A stretch of DNA of 64,000 nucleotides from PALSA-660 sp963726435 (lineage in GTDB: Bacteria > Actinomycetota > Coriobacteriia > Anaerosomatales > PALSA-660), in NCBI GenBank assembly GCA_963726435.1, contig CAVSCJ010000004.1:310001-374000 (forward strand), in the 5' to 3' direction. The position numbers and the translations under genes were made by a program. Position 1 is the stretch's first letter. Each line of letters begins with the position of its first letter. The notes beneath the pieces are model-generated. The model did not search any database and was not told where the DNA came from. It saw only the letters and a program-made list of their open reading frames with translations. This document shows positions 42,023 through 50,959 of this stretch, piece by piece.

Positions 42023-42220
42023 TCAGTCCTTTCCGAAGGCGAACAAGTCCTCGATGGTCGTGCCGAGCGTCTTCGACAGGCGCCACGCCAGATCGAGCGA
42101 CGGGTTGTAGCGGCCGTTCTCGATCGAGATGATCGTCTGCCTGCTGACGCCGAGGCGTTCGGCCAGGTCCTCCTGTCGCAGTCCCGCGGCAGTTCGCAAC
42201 TCCTTGACCCTGTTGTCCAT
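42023..42220 (-). CDS. XRE-family (HTH_3) transcriptional regulator
   Basis: A 65-residue single-domain regulator: VKELRTAAGLRQEDLAERLGVSRQTIISIENGRYNPSLDLAWRLSKTLG (joined), a typical Xre helix-turn-helix of the YgzD/YozG-like short type. These accompany small membrane proteins. ATG at 42220 has GAGGGAG upstream. Two 18-bp palindromic sites and a consensus-like promoter lie just upstream (42235-42295), so it is probably autoregulatory. Confidence 0.88.
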   Translation of the reverse strand: MDNRVKELRTAAGLRQEDLAERLGVSRQTIISIENGRYNPSLDLAWRLSKTLGTTIEDLFAFGKD

Positions 42221-42234
42221 GGCCGGCTCCCTCG

Positions 42235-42295
42235 TGTAAAGCGACCTTGACATCACTCTAGTTGGGCGTCGCGTCGATGTCAAGCGACCTTTACA
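42235..42295 (-). promoter_or_regulatory. XRE promoter with twin 18-bp palindromic operators
   Basis: Plus-strand TGTAAAGCGACCTTGACA (42235-42252) and TGTCAAGCGACCTTTACA (42278-42295) are two copies of one dyad, TGT-n-AAG-n4-CTT-n-ACA, 43 bp apart. On the minus strand TTGACA (42278-42283) and TAGAGT (42255-42260) lie 17 bp apart. One site covers the -35; the other lies downstream of the -10. Confidence 0.75.
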
Positions 42296-42360
42296 TGGTG
42301 GAGTCGGGAGTGTGTCGGGGATATTCGGAGGAGTGCCGGCTGCCCCAGGGAGGTCTCGCC

Positions 42361-42826
42361 GTGAAGTGGTCCTCGGTCGTGGTGTTCGTGGTGACGTACG
42401 CAGTGTTCCTCGTGTCCGGCTTCCTGTTCCGGATCGACCTGCCCTACTACAACGCCCTGGTCAAGCCGTCGTTCACCCCGCCGGGCGCGGTCATAGGGGT
42501 GGTCTGGGCCGTGCTCTTCGGCTGCATAGCCCTCTCGGTTGCGTTCCTGGACGCGAAGGTCGGGATAGCGAACATCTGGCCGTGGCTCGGCGCGCTGCTG
42601 TGTCGCCAACTGGTTCTTCAACCAGGCCTACTCGTACATCCAGTTCGTGCGGAAGGACTGGCTGCTGTCGACGTTCGACAGCGGGCTCGTCGCGATCACG
42701 GCGATAGCCTTCATCGTGCTGGTGTGGAAGGTCAGCCGACCGTCGGCGTGGCTGTTCGTGCCGTACGCCGTGTGGGCGAGCTTCGCGACCTACCTGTCCT
42801 ACGCGGTCTGGGCGATGAACAGGTAG
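42361..42826 (+). CDS. tspO: TspO/MBR-family protein, frameshifted
   Basis: About 155 residues when joined. The opening VVVFVVTYAVFLVSGFLFR and YNALVKPSFTPPGAVIGVVWAVLFG are the classic TspO start (KPxxxPPxxxxxxVW). A frameshift near 42600 separates WPWLGALLC from NWFFNQAYSYIQF; the remaining helices end AVWASFATYLSYAVWAMNR. TspO proteins bind tetrapyrroles and cholesterol-like ligands in membranes. GTG at 42361 has GGGAGG 8 nt upstream. It is divergent from the XRE operon and could share its operator. Confidence 0.82.
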
Positions 42827-42830
42827 GTCG

Positions 42831-43451
42831 CTAGCTGCGTCCGAGCAGCGCCGACAGCTTCGGCATCAGCCGGCCGGTCCGCGACATGTAGGCGCGGTAG
42901 TCGTCTCCGAACGCGTCGATCATCATCTGCTCCTCGTCGCGGACGCGCACGCCGTACAAGACGACACGATCCCCGCGAGCAGGCCGATGGCCACCAGCCA
43001 GTTGGCGGACAGGATCGCGATCCCAGAGTGGATCACCAATGCCGGCCGAGTACATCGGGTGACGCACGAGCCGGTACGGACCGCTCGTGACGAGCGTGTC
43101 GCCCTCGCGCACCTCGAGCACGGGTGACCAGTTCTAAGGCGAGCGCCACGTGCGTCCGCGCAGAAGTACCAGATGCCGGCGGCGAAGATGGCAGCGCCGG
43201 CCCAGCGCGTCCACTCGGGATCGGCAGACGTGCGCGAAGTCGACCCACGGCCCGAAGAACCACACGAACAGCGGGATCGTCATCACGCCCATGACCCCGA
43301 GCAGCACGCGCTCGCGAAGCGGGCGCGCGCTCGACGTAGGCTGCTTCTTGAGGTGCGCGCGTGTCTGCCTCCCAGACCTTGCGCACCGGCCGGTAGCGCG
43401 TAGACGAAGCAGCAGCGCGATCGCAGCGAACTTGAACACGTATTCGGGCAT
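42831..43451 (-). CDS. Isoprenylcysteine carboxyl methyltransferase-like protein, several frameshifts
   Basis: Joined length is about 205 residues across at least three frames. It begins MPEYVFKFAAIALLLRLRA, then LLGVMGVMTIPLFVWFFGPWVDFA, then IWYFCARTHVAL-like residues in another frame. The C-terminal part, VREGDTLVTSGPYRLVRHPMYSA and DDYRAYMSRTGRL, carries the hallmark GPYRxVRHPMY and YRxYM of the ICMT/PEMT family, which methylates prenyl-cysteine or lipid substrates in the membrane. The breaks (about 42950, 43060, 43140, 43240 and 43400) suggest indel errors in a GC-rich stretch. Substrate unknown. Confidence 0.7.
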
Positions 43452-43497
43452 GACGACCCCTCCGATGTCCGTCTTCAGCTCGAGGTGGCACTCGGGA

Positions 43498-43544
43498 TTG
43501 ACTGGCGTCCGATACAGGGTATATACCTGACTGACAGTCAGTCA
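43498..43544 (+). promoter_or_regulatory. tetR promoter and overlapping palindrome
   Basis: TTGACT (43498-43503) and TATATA (43520-43525) with a 16-bp spacer. Immediately after comes TGACTGACAGTCAGTCA (43528-43544), a palindrome around a central A covering the expected transcription start. It should be the TetR operator. Confidence 0.75.
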
Positions 43545-43614
43545 ACCCCCGCCGGGCACGAAATCAGGCCGCAGACGGCGACCGGCGAGGACGTTCCTTC
43601 GAGGGGGCACTCCC

Positions 43615-44247
43615 ATGACTCGCGTTCGCAAGGACCCGGCCGCCCGACGGTCCGACCTCATCGAGGCGGCCATCCGGCTCTTCGCCGAGCAGGGGCTGGA
43701 GGAGACCGCGGTGTCGCACATCGTGGCCCAGGCGGGTGTGGCCCAGGGCACGTTCTACCTCTACTTCGAGAGCAAGGCGGACCTCGTCAACGCGGTCGTC
43801 GTCCGGGTCAGCGAGCGCATCGTGGAGGGCGTCGAGGAGATCACCGACGAAGGCGGAGCCGGCGCCCTGGACAAGCTCCTCAGGATGCGTGACGAGCTGC
43901 TCTCGGTCGTGAGCGAGGACCGGGCCCTGCTCGAGTTCTTCCACCGCCCAGGCAACGAGGCCTTCCACGACCGGGTGAGCCGAGACGCCGTACGTCTCCT
44001 CGTGCCCGCTTTCGAGCGGGTGATCGAGCAGGGACGCAGCGAGAGCGTCTTCAAGATCAGCCACCCCGACGACGCGGCGCGCTTCCTGGCGGCGCTCCTC
44101 GACGTCACCGACCCGTTCGACGTGTTCGCGGAGCCCGAGCGGCTGGGGCATCACACGGAGGCCCTGACCGAGTTCATGCTCCGTGGACTCGGATGTGACG
44201 ACGCGACGGTCTCGGCGCAGATCGCACTCGCGCGAGCGGACGGATAG
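43615..44247 (+). CDS. TetR-family transcriptional regulator
   Basis: A 210-residue regulator: RRSDLIEAAIRLFAEQGLEETAVSHIVAQAGVAQGTFYLYFESKADLVNAVV (joined) is a full TetR N-terminal DNA-binding domain. The C-terminal ligand domain is helical, with FEFFHRPGN-like aromatic residues near residue 98. GAGGGGG precedes the ATG. It sits 12 nt from the ABC ATPase gene downstream and has its own promoter and palindrome upstream, so it most likely represses itself and the exporter. Ligand unknown. Confidence 0.92.
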   Translation: MTRVRKDPAARRSDLIEAAIRLFAEQGLEETAVSHIVAQAGVAQGTFYLYFESKADLVNAVVVRVSERIVEGVEEITDEGGAGALDKLLRMRDELLSVVSEDRALLEFFHRPGNEAFHDRVSRDAVRLLVPAFERVIEQGRSESVFKISHPDDAARFLAALLDVTDPFDVFAEPERLGHHTEALTEFMLRGLGCDDATVSAQIALARADG

Positions 44248-44259
44248 GAGGCGGTCGCG

Positions 44260-45000
44260 ATGACGAAGGTCGTTGTCGAGCACGACACGCTCGCGATCAT
44301 CGAGGACGTCGTCAAGACGTACGAGATGGGCGAGGTGACCGTCACCGCGCTCAACCACACGGACCTGGCGTTCCGCCGCGGCGAGTTCGTCGCGATCCTC
44401 GGGCCGTCCGGCTCGGGCAAGACGACCCTGCTCAACCTCCTCGGAGGCATCGATTCGCCCAGCGCCGGCCGGATCGTGATCGACGGCGAGGACATCTCGA
44501 CGTACTCGCAGCGCGAGCTGACGCTCTTCCGGCGGCGCAAGGTCGGATTCGTGTTCCAGTTCTTCAACCTCATCCCGACCTTGTCCGCGAAGGAGAACGT
44601 CGAGTTCGCGCTCGAGCTCGCGCGGCGCGACGGCACGACACTCGACCTCGAAGCTGCGGACCTGTTGCGCAAGGTCGGCCTCGGCGAGCGGATGGACCAC
44701 TTCCCGTATCAGCTCTCCGGCGGAGAACAGCAGCGTGTGGCGGTAGCGCGCGCCCTCGCGAAGGACCCGGTCATGATCCTCGGCGACGAGCCGACCGGGA
44801 ACCTCGACTACCACACCGGCAAGCTCGTGCTCGCCGCACTGCGGGAGGTCAACCGGGTCGAGGGCAAGACGGTCGTCATCGTCACTCACAACACGCCGCT
44901 GGCGCAGGTGGCGGACCGCGTCCTGCATCTGCGCGACGGGCACGTGGCCGAGATCGTGGTGAACGAGCATCCCGTGGAACCTGAAGACGTCGAGTGGTGA
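44260..45000 (+). CDS. ABC transporter ATP-binding protein, LolD/MacB type
   Basis: A 246-residue ATPase with Walker A GPSGSGKTTL, signature LSGGEQQR, Walker B MILGDEPTGNLD and switch VTHN. The TGNLD motif and the length match MacB/LolD proteins. It follows tetR closely and precedes the FtsX-like permease by 6 nt. A similar but not identical pair lies at 1753-3595, there under MarR control. Likely role: export of a toxic compound or peptide by ATP-driven conformational coupling; substrate unknown. Confidence 0.92.
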   Translation: MTKVVVEHDTLAIIEDVVKTYEMGEVTVTALNHTDLAFRRGEFVAILGPSGSGKTTLLNLLGGIDSPSAGRIVIDGEDISTYSQRELTLFRRRKVGFVFQFFNLIPTLSAKENVEFALELARRDGTTLDLEAADLLRKVGLGERMDHFPYQLSGGEQQRVAVARALAKDPVMILGDEPTGNLDYHTGKLVLAALREVNRVEGKTVVIVTHNTPLAQVADRVLHLRDGHVAEIVVNEHPVEPEDVEW

Positions 45001-45006
45001 GGTCGC

Positions 45007-47384
45007 GTGCGCATCCTGCTCCTCAAGACATGGCGTGACCTGCTCGCTCGCAGGGGGCAGTTCGTCGCGCTCATCCTCCTGGTGGCTCTCGGGATCCTGT
45101 CGTACGTGGCGTTCCTGACCGGATACCTGGATCTCAACGCGTCGGTCGCCAAGGCGACCAGCGAGCTGAAGTTCGCCGACTTCACGGTGGGCGTACTCGG
45201 AGCACCGGCCGGCGAGGTCGCGGCCGTCGCGCGCGTGCCGGGGGTGCGAGCGGTGGAGGGTCGCCTGATCGTCGACACCGGCCTCGACGTGGGTGCGGAC
45301 AGGCAGCCGGTCGCGCGCGTGATCGGCGTTCCGGTGGACCACCGGCCGCGGGTCAACGACGTGATGATCGAGAAGGGCCGCTACTTGAGCGCGACGGGGC
45401 GCGACGAGGCCCTGCTCAGCATCCAGTACGCGAAGGACACCGGCACCGACGTTGGCGACATGGTGACGTTGCGCCTCGGCAGCGAGCGGAAGCGGCTGCA
45501 CGTCGTGGGCATCGCTGCGAGCCCCGAGTACATGTACGCGATCCCGGAGAAGGGAAGTCTGCCCACGCCGGGAGAGTTCGCGGTCTTGTGGGTCCCGGAG
45601 CGGGACGCGGAGGAGCTCTTCGCGACGCCCGGAACGATCACCGACATCGCTGTCCGCATCGATCCCGGCGCGAACATCGACACGGTGATCGACTCACGTC
45701 GAGGAGGTGCTGGAGACCTACCGGATCGTGGAGACGGTGAAGCAGGCGGAACAGCCGTCCCAGATGGCCATCCTCTCCGAGATCGACCAGAACCGCGTCA
45801 TGGCGCTCTTCCTGCCGGCGCTGATCCTGGCCATCTCCGCGAGCACTCTGTTCATCGCGCTGTCGCGGCTGGTCGCCTCGCAGCGCGGGCAGATCGGGCT
45901 GATGAAGGCGCTCGGGTACACCGACGCGCAGGTGCTCTTCCACTACCTGCTGTTCTCCCTGCTGATCGCGGTCACCGGCTCGCTGATCGGGATCACTCTC
46001 GGCGACCTGTCGGCCAGGGGCATCGCGCAGCAGTACGTGGACATGCTCGGCATCCCGTTCATGGACCACCACGTCTACCCGCAGGTCATATGGACATCCG
46101 TGGCGCTCAGCTCCGCGGCGTGCGTCCTGGCCGGCATCGCCCCCGCGTGGCGCAGCGCGCGCATGGCTCCGGCGCAACGCGATGCGCTCGGACCCCAACG
46201 TCGCGCTGGCAGGCGGCCGCCGGCCGATGCTGGAGCGTGCGTTCGGATGGGCGCTGCCGCGCGGGTTCACCTTCCGCATCCCGCTCCGCAACGTCTTTCG
46301 CGCCAAGCGCCGCACCGCCTACACGATCATCGGCATCGCGTTCGCGATGGTCCTGACAGTGGCTACGCAGGCCTCGTTCGACTCGATCGACAGTCTCATC
46401 GACAAGTTCTTCACGGTCGGCGAGCGCTGGGGTGTGATGGCCGTCTACGACTCGCCCTTCGGAGGCGAGCGGCTGCGCGAGGTGGAGCGCTGGGAGGGAG
46501 TGACCAGCGTCCAAGGTGCGCTGATGGTTCCTGTCGAACTCACCGCCGGCGGCCTCAAGCACGAAGGCGCGCTGACCGCAATGGAGCCTGGCGCCACGTT
46601 CCACGGGTTCGACATCACGTCGGGAACACCGGCACGGGACACCCTGGCGCGGGGCGAGCTGGTGCTCTCTGTGGGCCTGGCGCGCAAGCTCGCCGTCACG
46701 GTGGGCGACTCGGTCATGGCCAAGACGCCGTATCGGGACGAGCGGCTGAGCCTGCGGGTGGGCGCGATCAGCGAGGAGCCGCTCGGCGCGCCCATGTACC
46801 TGAGCCTGGCCAAGACGCGCGAACTCCTGGCTACGGGTGTCGTCTCCTACAACACCCTCTACGTGAACGTCGACGACCGCAGGGCTCAGGCGGTCAAGGA
46901 CGACCTGTTCGACCTCCCGGGGGCGATGAGCGTCATGGTGAAGGCGGGGATGCTCGGCAGCCTGCTGCAGATGATGGAGTTCGCGTACTTCTACGAGGGG
47001 CTGCTCTTCGCGTTCGGGTTCGCGATGGCGTTCGTCGTCATCTACACGACCTTCACGTCCAACATCCTCGAGCGGACGCGTGAGATCGCCACGATGCGGA
47101 CGATCGGCGAGAGCAACGGCCGACTCGCTGCGATGGTGACCATCGAGAACGTGATGCTCTCGCTCGTGGGCATACCGCTCGGTGTGTGGCTGGGCAAGCT
47201 CGCGGCGGACGCCATCTACGCGCAGTTCTCATCCGAGTCATACAGCCTCGAGGCCACGATCACCCTCGGGAGCATCGCGATGCTCTCTCTGGCCACGCTC
47301 GGGGTACTTCTACTCTCAGAGGGTCCCGCGATCCGCCGCATCTTCAGGATGGATCTGGCCGAAGCCACCAAGGTGATGGAGTAG
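45007..47384 (+). CDS. FtsX-like ABC permease with two FtsX units, two frameshifts
   Basis: Joined length is about 790 residues. The first unit starts MRILLLKTWRDLLARRGQFVALILL and has an extracytoplasmic domain to about residue 230, then FtsX helices with SRLVASQRGQIGLMKALGYTDAQ. A second unit begins FRIPLRNVFRAKRRTAYTIIGIAF and repeats the pattern, ending with ILERTREIATMRTIGES and SEGPAIRRIFRMDLAEATKVME. Frameshifts fall near 45700 and 46185. This duplicated layout is typical of actinobacterial exporters. It is the partner of the ATPase just upstream. Confidence 0.8.
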
Positions 47385-47410
47385 CACGGGCGGGACGCGC
47401 ACGCCGGCGC

Positions 47411-48664
47411 CTACGGCTTGATGTAGCCGATGCCGTTCTTGATCGTGACGTGCGTGCCCATCGGATGGCTGATCGACGCGAGCTTGCCCAGGATCGCGTT
47501 CGCCGACGCTCCCGTCTGCACCACCGGACGCCCCCACTGCCCCAGGTAGACCGGGGTCGCAGTGATGTTGGCGACGCCCTTCGGCCCGTACTGGAACTTG
47601 AGGATGATCGACTTGCGCCCCTCGACCGTCTTGTAGGGGAACAGGAAGTTGCCCAGCGAGTAGGCGATGAGCTTGCCCTTGTAGGTGTCGATGCCCTGCA
47701 TGACGTGCGGGTGGTGAGAGAGCACCACGTCGGCGCCCGCGTCGATGAGCGCGCGGGCATCGTGCTTCTGGCCTGCGTTGGCCGTGTACGACTGCTCGAC
47801 TCCCCAGTGGACCGAGACGATCACGATGTCGGACTTCTTGTGCATCGCGCGGACGGTCGCGAGCAGCTTCTTCATCGAGTGCCCGTTCGCGACGCCGGCG
47901 CGGGTGGCGCTCGGCAGGAAGTAGGACGGAACGTTCTGGGTGGCTGTCACGTAGGCGACGCGGCGGCCCTTCACCGTGACGATCGCGGGCTTCCAGGCGG
48001 CGGTCGTGTTCATGCCGGCGCCTGCGTGACCGATCTTCGCCTTGTCGAGTGCGGCGATAGTGTCGGCCAGGGCGATGCGGCCGTGGTCCATGGCGTGGTT
48101 GTTCGCGAGCGAGACGAGGTCCACGCCAGCCGAGGTGAGGGAGAGGATCCCCTTCGGGTGGCCGTTGAAGATCAGGTGTGCAGGCTTGCCGTGCACGGCC
48201 TCGCCGCGGTTCGAGAGAGTCGTCTCGAGATTCGCGATCGTGAGGTCGGCGCTGCGCAGTCTGGAAGCCACCTTCGCGAGCGGCGCCGCGCCTCCGTAGG
48301 CGTCGATCAGGCGGCGCGGCCCGAGGTCGAAGAGGAGGTCGCCGACCGCCGCGATCGTGATAGTGGCCGGAGTCGACGGGGTCGTGTCCACGGTCGGCGT
48401 CGTGTCTGTGGTTCCTGTCGCAGCCACCGCCGCGGCTCCGCTCGTCTCGCGGCTCGCGCTTCGGTCGAGCCAAAGGGCGGTCTCGTCCGGCGCTCGCAAG
48501 CTCGTTTCGCGGCCCCCGGCGGCGGCTGCGGCCGCGGCGCCAACGCCGATCGACACAACGGCGAGAACGGCGACCACGATCCAGATCGGGGACACACCAG
48601 GGGCGGGCGAAGCGTGCCGTCGGGAGTGCCGGTCTCTCGTGTCGGTGTCGCGTCGCGCGTTCAC
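47411..48664 (-). CDS. CapA-family (poly-gamma-glutamate biosynthesis-like) metallophosphoesterase
   Basis: A 417-residue membrane-anchored protein. A basic start is followed by a membrane helix near residues 25-45 (WIVVAVLAVVSIGVGAAAA), then a Thr/Pro linker. The CapA domain has AAVGDLLFD, VDLVSLANNHAMDHG, and VSVHWGVEQSYTAN, with DVVLSHHPHVMQGI and SLGNFLF near the end. Family members take part in capsule or poly-gamma-glutamate synthesis; the exact reaction is uncertain. GTG at 48664 overlaps the GNAT stop. The gene pair is probably co-transcribed. Confidence 0.88.
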   Translation of the reverse strand: MNARRDTDTRDRHSRRHASPAPGVSPIWIVVAVLAVVSIGVGAAAAAAAGGRETSLRAPDETALWLDRSASRETSGAAAVAATGTTDTTPTVDTTPSTPATITIAAVGDLLFDLGPRRLIDAYGGAAPLAKVASRLRSADLTIANLETTLSNRGEAVHGKPAHLIFNGHPKGILSLTSAGVDLVSLANNHAMDHGRIALADTIAALDKAKIGHAGAGMNTTAAWKPAIVTVKGRRVAYVTATQNVPSYFLPSATRAGVANGHSMKKLLATVRAMHKKSDIVIVSVHWGVEQSYTANAGQKHDARALIDAGADVVLSHHPHVMQGIDTYKGKLIAYSLGNFLFPYKTVEGRKSIILKFQYGPKGVANITATPVYLGQWGRPVVQTGASANAILGKLASISHPMGTHVTIKNGIGYIKP

Positions 48665-49158
48665 AGGAGCTTCTCCAGCCACATGACGTCGAGTATGCGG
48701 CCGAACTTCATGCCGACCTCCCGCATGGCGCCGATCTGGAAGAAGCCCAGCTTGCCCGCCATGGCCAGCGAGGCGACGTTCTCCGTGCATATGCGCAGGA
48801 GCACGGCATGCGCTCCGCCCAGCCGACCGGCCTCAAGGATGGCCTCCCCGAGAGCCGTTCCCAGGCCGTGGCCCCTCTCAGACTCGTCGACGTAGACGGA
48901 CGCCTCCACGGTCGCCTCGTACGCGCATCGCGTCGAGTACCTGGAGAGAGACGCCCACCCGACGATTCGCCGGCCGCGCTCCGCTACCAGTACCGGATGC
49001 TGCGGCGCCGTGTGCTCATCGAGCCACAGCGCCCTCGCCTCTGCGCTTTCGGGCTCGGTGTCGAAGGTGGCCGTCGAGTGCAGCACTGCCTGGTTGTAGA
49101 TCCCGGCGATGGACACCGCGTCGCCGCGGGTGGCGGGTCGGATCGTCGCGTCTTCCAC
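48661..49158 (-). CDS. GNAT acetyltransferase, phosphinothricin acetyltransferase-like
   Basis: A 165-residue acetyltransferase: TIRPATRGDAVSIAGIYNQAVLHSTATFDTEP is the Pat-type N-terminus, VYVDESERGHGLGTALGEAI is the acetyl-CoA-binding loop (R/Q-x-x-G-x-G/A as RGHGLG), and LGFFQIGAMREVGMKFGRILDVMWLEK closes the family pattern. GTG at 49158 has GGAGG 6 nt upstream, better than GTG at 49188. It may acetylate an amino-acid analogue or methionine sulfoximine; the true substrate is unknown. It overlaps the CapA gene. Confidence 0.87.
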   Translation of the reverse strand: MEDATIRPATRGDAVSIAGIYNQAVLHSTATFDTEPESAEARALWLDEHTAPQHPVLVAERGRRIVGWASLSRYSTRCAYEATVEASVYVDESERGHGLGTALGEAILEAGRLGGAHAVLLRICTENVASLAMAGKLGFFQIGAMREVGMKFGRILDVMWLEKLL

Positions 49159-49254
49159 TGGGCCTCCGACGAGCGGGAATGCGGTCACGCACGATGGTAT
49201 GCCTCAAGCAGACTCCGCGCCACGCGGCGGCAGGACGGCGGGTACACTTCCCAC

Positions 49255-50199
49255 ATGGGACGCGTACACGTCGGCACCTGCTCATGGACCGAGAAGACGA
49301 TGGTCGGCCTCTGGTATCCGAAAGGGGTCACCACGGCCGAGGAGCGGCTGCGCTACTACGCGACCAAGTTCGACACGGTCGAGGTCGACTCGCCATTCTA
49401 TGCGATACCGCGGCGTGAGTATGCACAGGCGTGGGCCGAGCGCACTCCAGAGAGCTTCACCTTCCACGTCAAGGCGTACGGGCTCATGACCGGGCACGAG
49501 GTCGACGAGCGCTGTCTCGCCCCCGAACTGCGGGAGTACGAGCACTCCGTGGACCGGGGGCGAGTGCGAGATGCGGACCCCGACATGGTCGATGCGTCAT
49601 TCGACCTGTTCCTGGACGCGATCGAGCCTCTGCGAGCAGCGGGGAAGCTCGGCGGGATCCTTATGCAGTTCCCGCCCTACTTCTCCGCGAAGACTCGTGA
49701 GGCGGAGCGCCGGAACCTCGACTACATCGAATACGCGGCCCGGAAGCTGGAAGGCTACCGGGCCCTTGTCGAGTTCCGACATCCCTCGTGGGTGGACGAG
49801 AAGCACCGCAGTCATTCGCTCCAGTTCCTGCGCGAGCGGGGGTTGTTCTACGTGAGCGTGGACAGCCCGCAGTTCGAGGAGCACTCGACCATGCCGCCGC
49901 TCGTGACGGCGACCGGCGACTGGGCGTATGTTCGTCTCCACGGCCGCAACGCGAGCACCTGGTTCTCCCATGCCGGCACTGCCGCCGACCGATTCGACTA
50001 CCTGTACACGACCGGCGAGTTGCAGGACTTGGCCGCGCCCATCAAGCACCTGGCGGCGGAGGCCGATGAGACCTTTGTGATGTTCAACAACAACAAGTAC
50101 GACTATGCACAGCGAAATGCCTCGGAGATCGCCACGATCCTCGGAGACCTGGTCGTCCCGCCCGGGCCGGATGCGGGCGGCACTCAGTCCTTGTTCTGA
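49255..50199 (+). CDS. DUF72 domain-containing protein
   Basis: A 314-residue protein of the DUF72 family, a TIM-barrel-like fold of unknown function. The family pattern is intact: VHVGTCSWTEKTMVGLWYPKGVTTAEERLRYYATKFDTVEVDSPFY (joined), then ESFTFHVKAYGLMTGH, GGILMQFPPYFS, LVEFRHPSWVDE, YVRLHGRNASTWFS and the end FVMFNNNKYDYAQRNASEIA. The start ATG fits the family start. It stands alone on the plus strand, divergent from the GNAT gene. Function unknown. Confidence 0.93.
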   Translation: MGRVHVGTCSWTEKTMVGLWYPKGVTTAEERLRYYATKFDTVEVDSPFYAIPRREYAQAWAERTPESFTFHVKAYGLMTGHEVDERCLAPELREYEHSVDRGRVRDADPDMVDASFDLFLDAIEPLRAAGKLGGILMQFPPYFSAKTREAERRNLDYIEYAARKLEGYRALVEFRHPSWVDEKHRSHSLQFLRERGLFYVSVDSPQFEEHSTMPPLVTATGDWAYVRLHGRNASTWFSHAGTAADRFDYLYTTGELQDLAAPIKHLAAEADETFVMFNNNKYDYAQRNASEIATILGDLVVPPGPDAGGTQSLF

Positions 50200-50221
50200 C
50201 CGGCCGCGAACGACGGAGAGG

Positions 50222-50806
50222 ATGCCGACCGTGCCGATAGTCGGGTACTGCCACGAGTGCGGTGAGTGGGTCTGGGTCGCGGCTGACAAGTCGTGCCCGA
50301 AGGGGCATCCAGCCTCGCGGGTGAACGGCCTCTACGACAGCGCGACGGGACAGCCGCCGCAGGCGGTCGCCGCCGGCGGCACCCGAGTGGGCTTCCTCAC
50401 TGACCTGATGGCCGTCTTCGCGAGCAGTCCCTCGTACTCGGCGGGCTGGGGGGTGGACACGGACATGACGATCGCCAGCAACCCTCTCGACGACGGGTGG
50501 GGAGTGGGAAAGAAGCGCACGGAGTACAGCGCCGCGCTCAAGGTCTCGGAACAGGATCACTGCGTCACCTTCTGGGAGACTCTGAAGGAGCGCTCACACG
50601 GCACGACCTTCGGCGCCTCGGAGTCTGAGAACCACAGCGCCCTCAGCGCGCAGCGATCCGGCACCAAGACCGAAGCCGTTGTCGGCCCAGGAGCGGCCTC
50701 ATGGGGATGGGGCCACGGCACGACTCGCAAGGTCGTTGAGGAGATCGCCGCCCGTCACGGATTCACGGTCCGCGTCGTGCTGACGAGGAACTCCGCCACC
50801 TGGTAA
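50222..50806 (+). CDS. Zinc-ribbon-like hypothetical protein
   Basis: A 194-residue protein. A zinc-ribbon-like start, YCHECGEWVWVAADKSCPKGHP, has two Cys/His pairs (CxxC and CPKGH). The remaining domain is not recognised: FLTDLMAVFASSPSYSAGWGVDTDM, EQDHCVTFWETLKERSHG and a C-terminal helix KVVEEIAARHGFTVRVVLTR. Small proteins of this type occur near DUF72-type genes, with no known role. The start ATG at 50222 follows the DUF72 stop by 22 nt. Confidence 0.6.
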   Translation: MPTVPIVGYCHECGEWVWVAADKSCPKGHPASRVNGLYDSATGQPPQAVAAGGTRVGFLTDLMAVFASSPSYSAGWGVDTDMTIASNPLDDGWGVGKKRTEYSAALKVSEQDHCVTFWETLKERSHGTTFGASESENHSALSAQRSGTKTEAVVGPGAASWGWGHGTTRKVVEEIAARHGFTVRVVLTRNSATW

Positions 50807-50868
50807 CGGGGCCGCTGGTCATTCCTGTGCGGCTCTGCAGCCCGTCCCCATCCCCACACGTCGCCCTC

Positions 50869-50934
50869 GGGCTGAGTTAGCAACGCCCCGCGCGGGTAAC
50901 TCTGTTCCAGAAAGTCTCAGCCCCCGACGGGCTG
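50869..50934 (+). promoter_or_regulatory. Leader with mutually exclusive pairings upstream of the PASTA gene
   Basis: GGGCTGAG (50869-50876) pairs with CTCAGCCC (50916-50923). GAGTTA (50874-50879) pairs instead with TAACTC (50897-50902). CAGCCC (50918-50923) can also pair with GGGCTG (50929-50934). These choices exclude each other. The leader ends before GGGAGGAG and the ATG at 50960. Confidence 0.4.
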
Positions 50935-50959
50935 TGCCGATCTGGGAGGAGCCTGCGAG

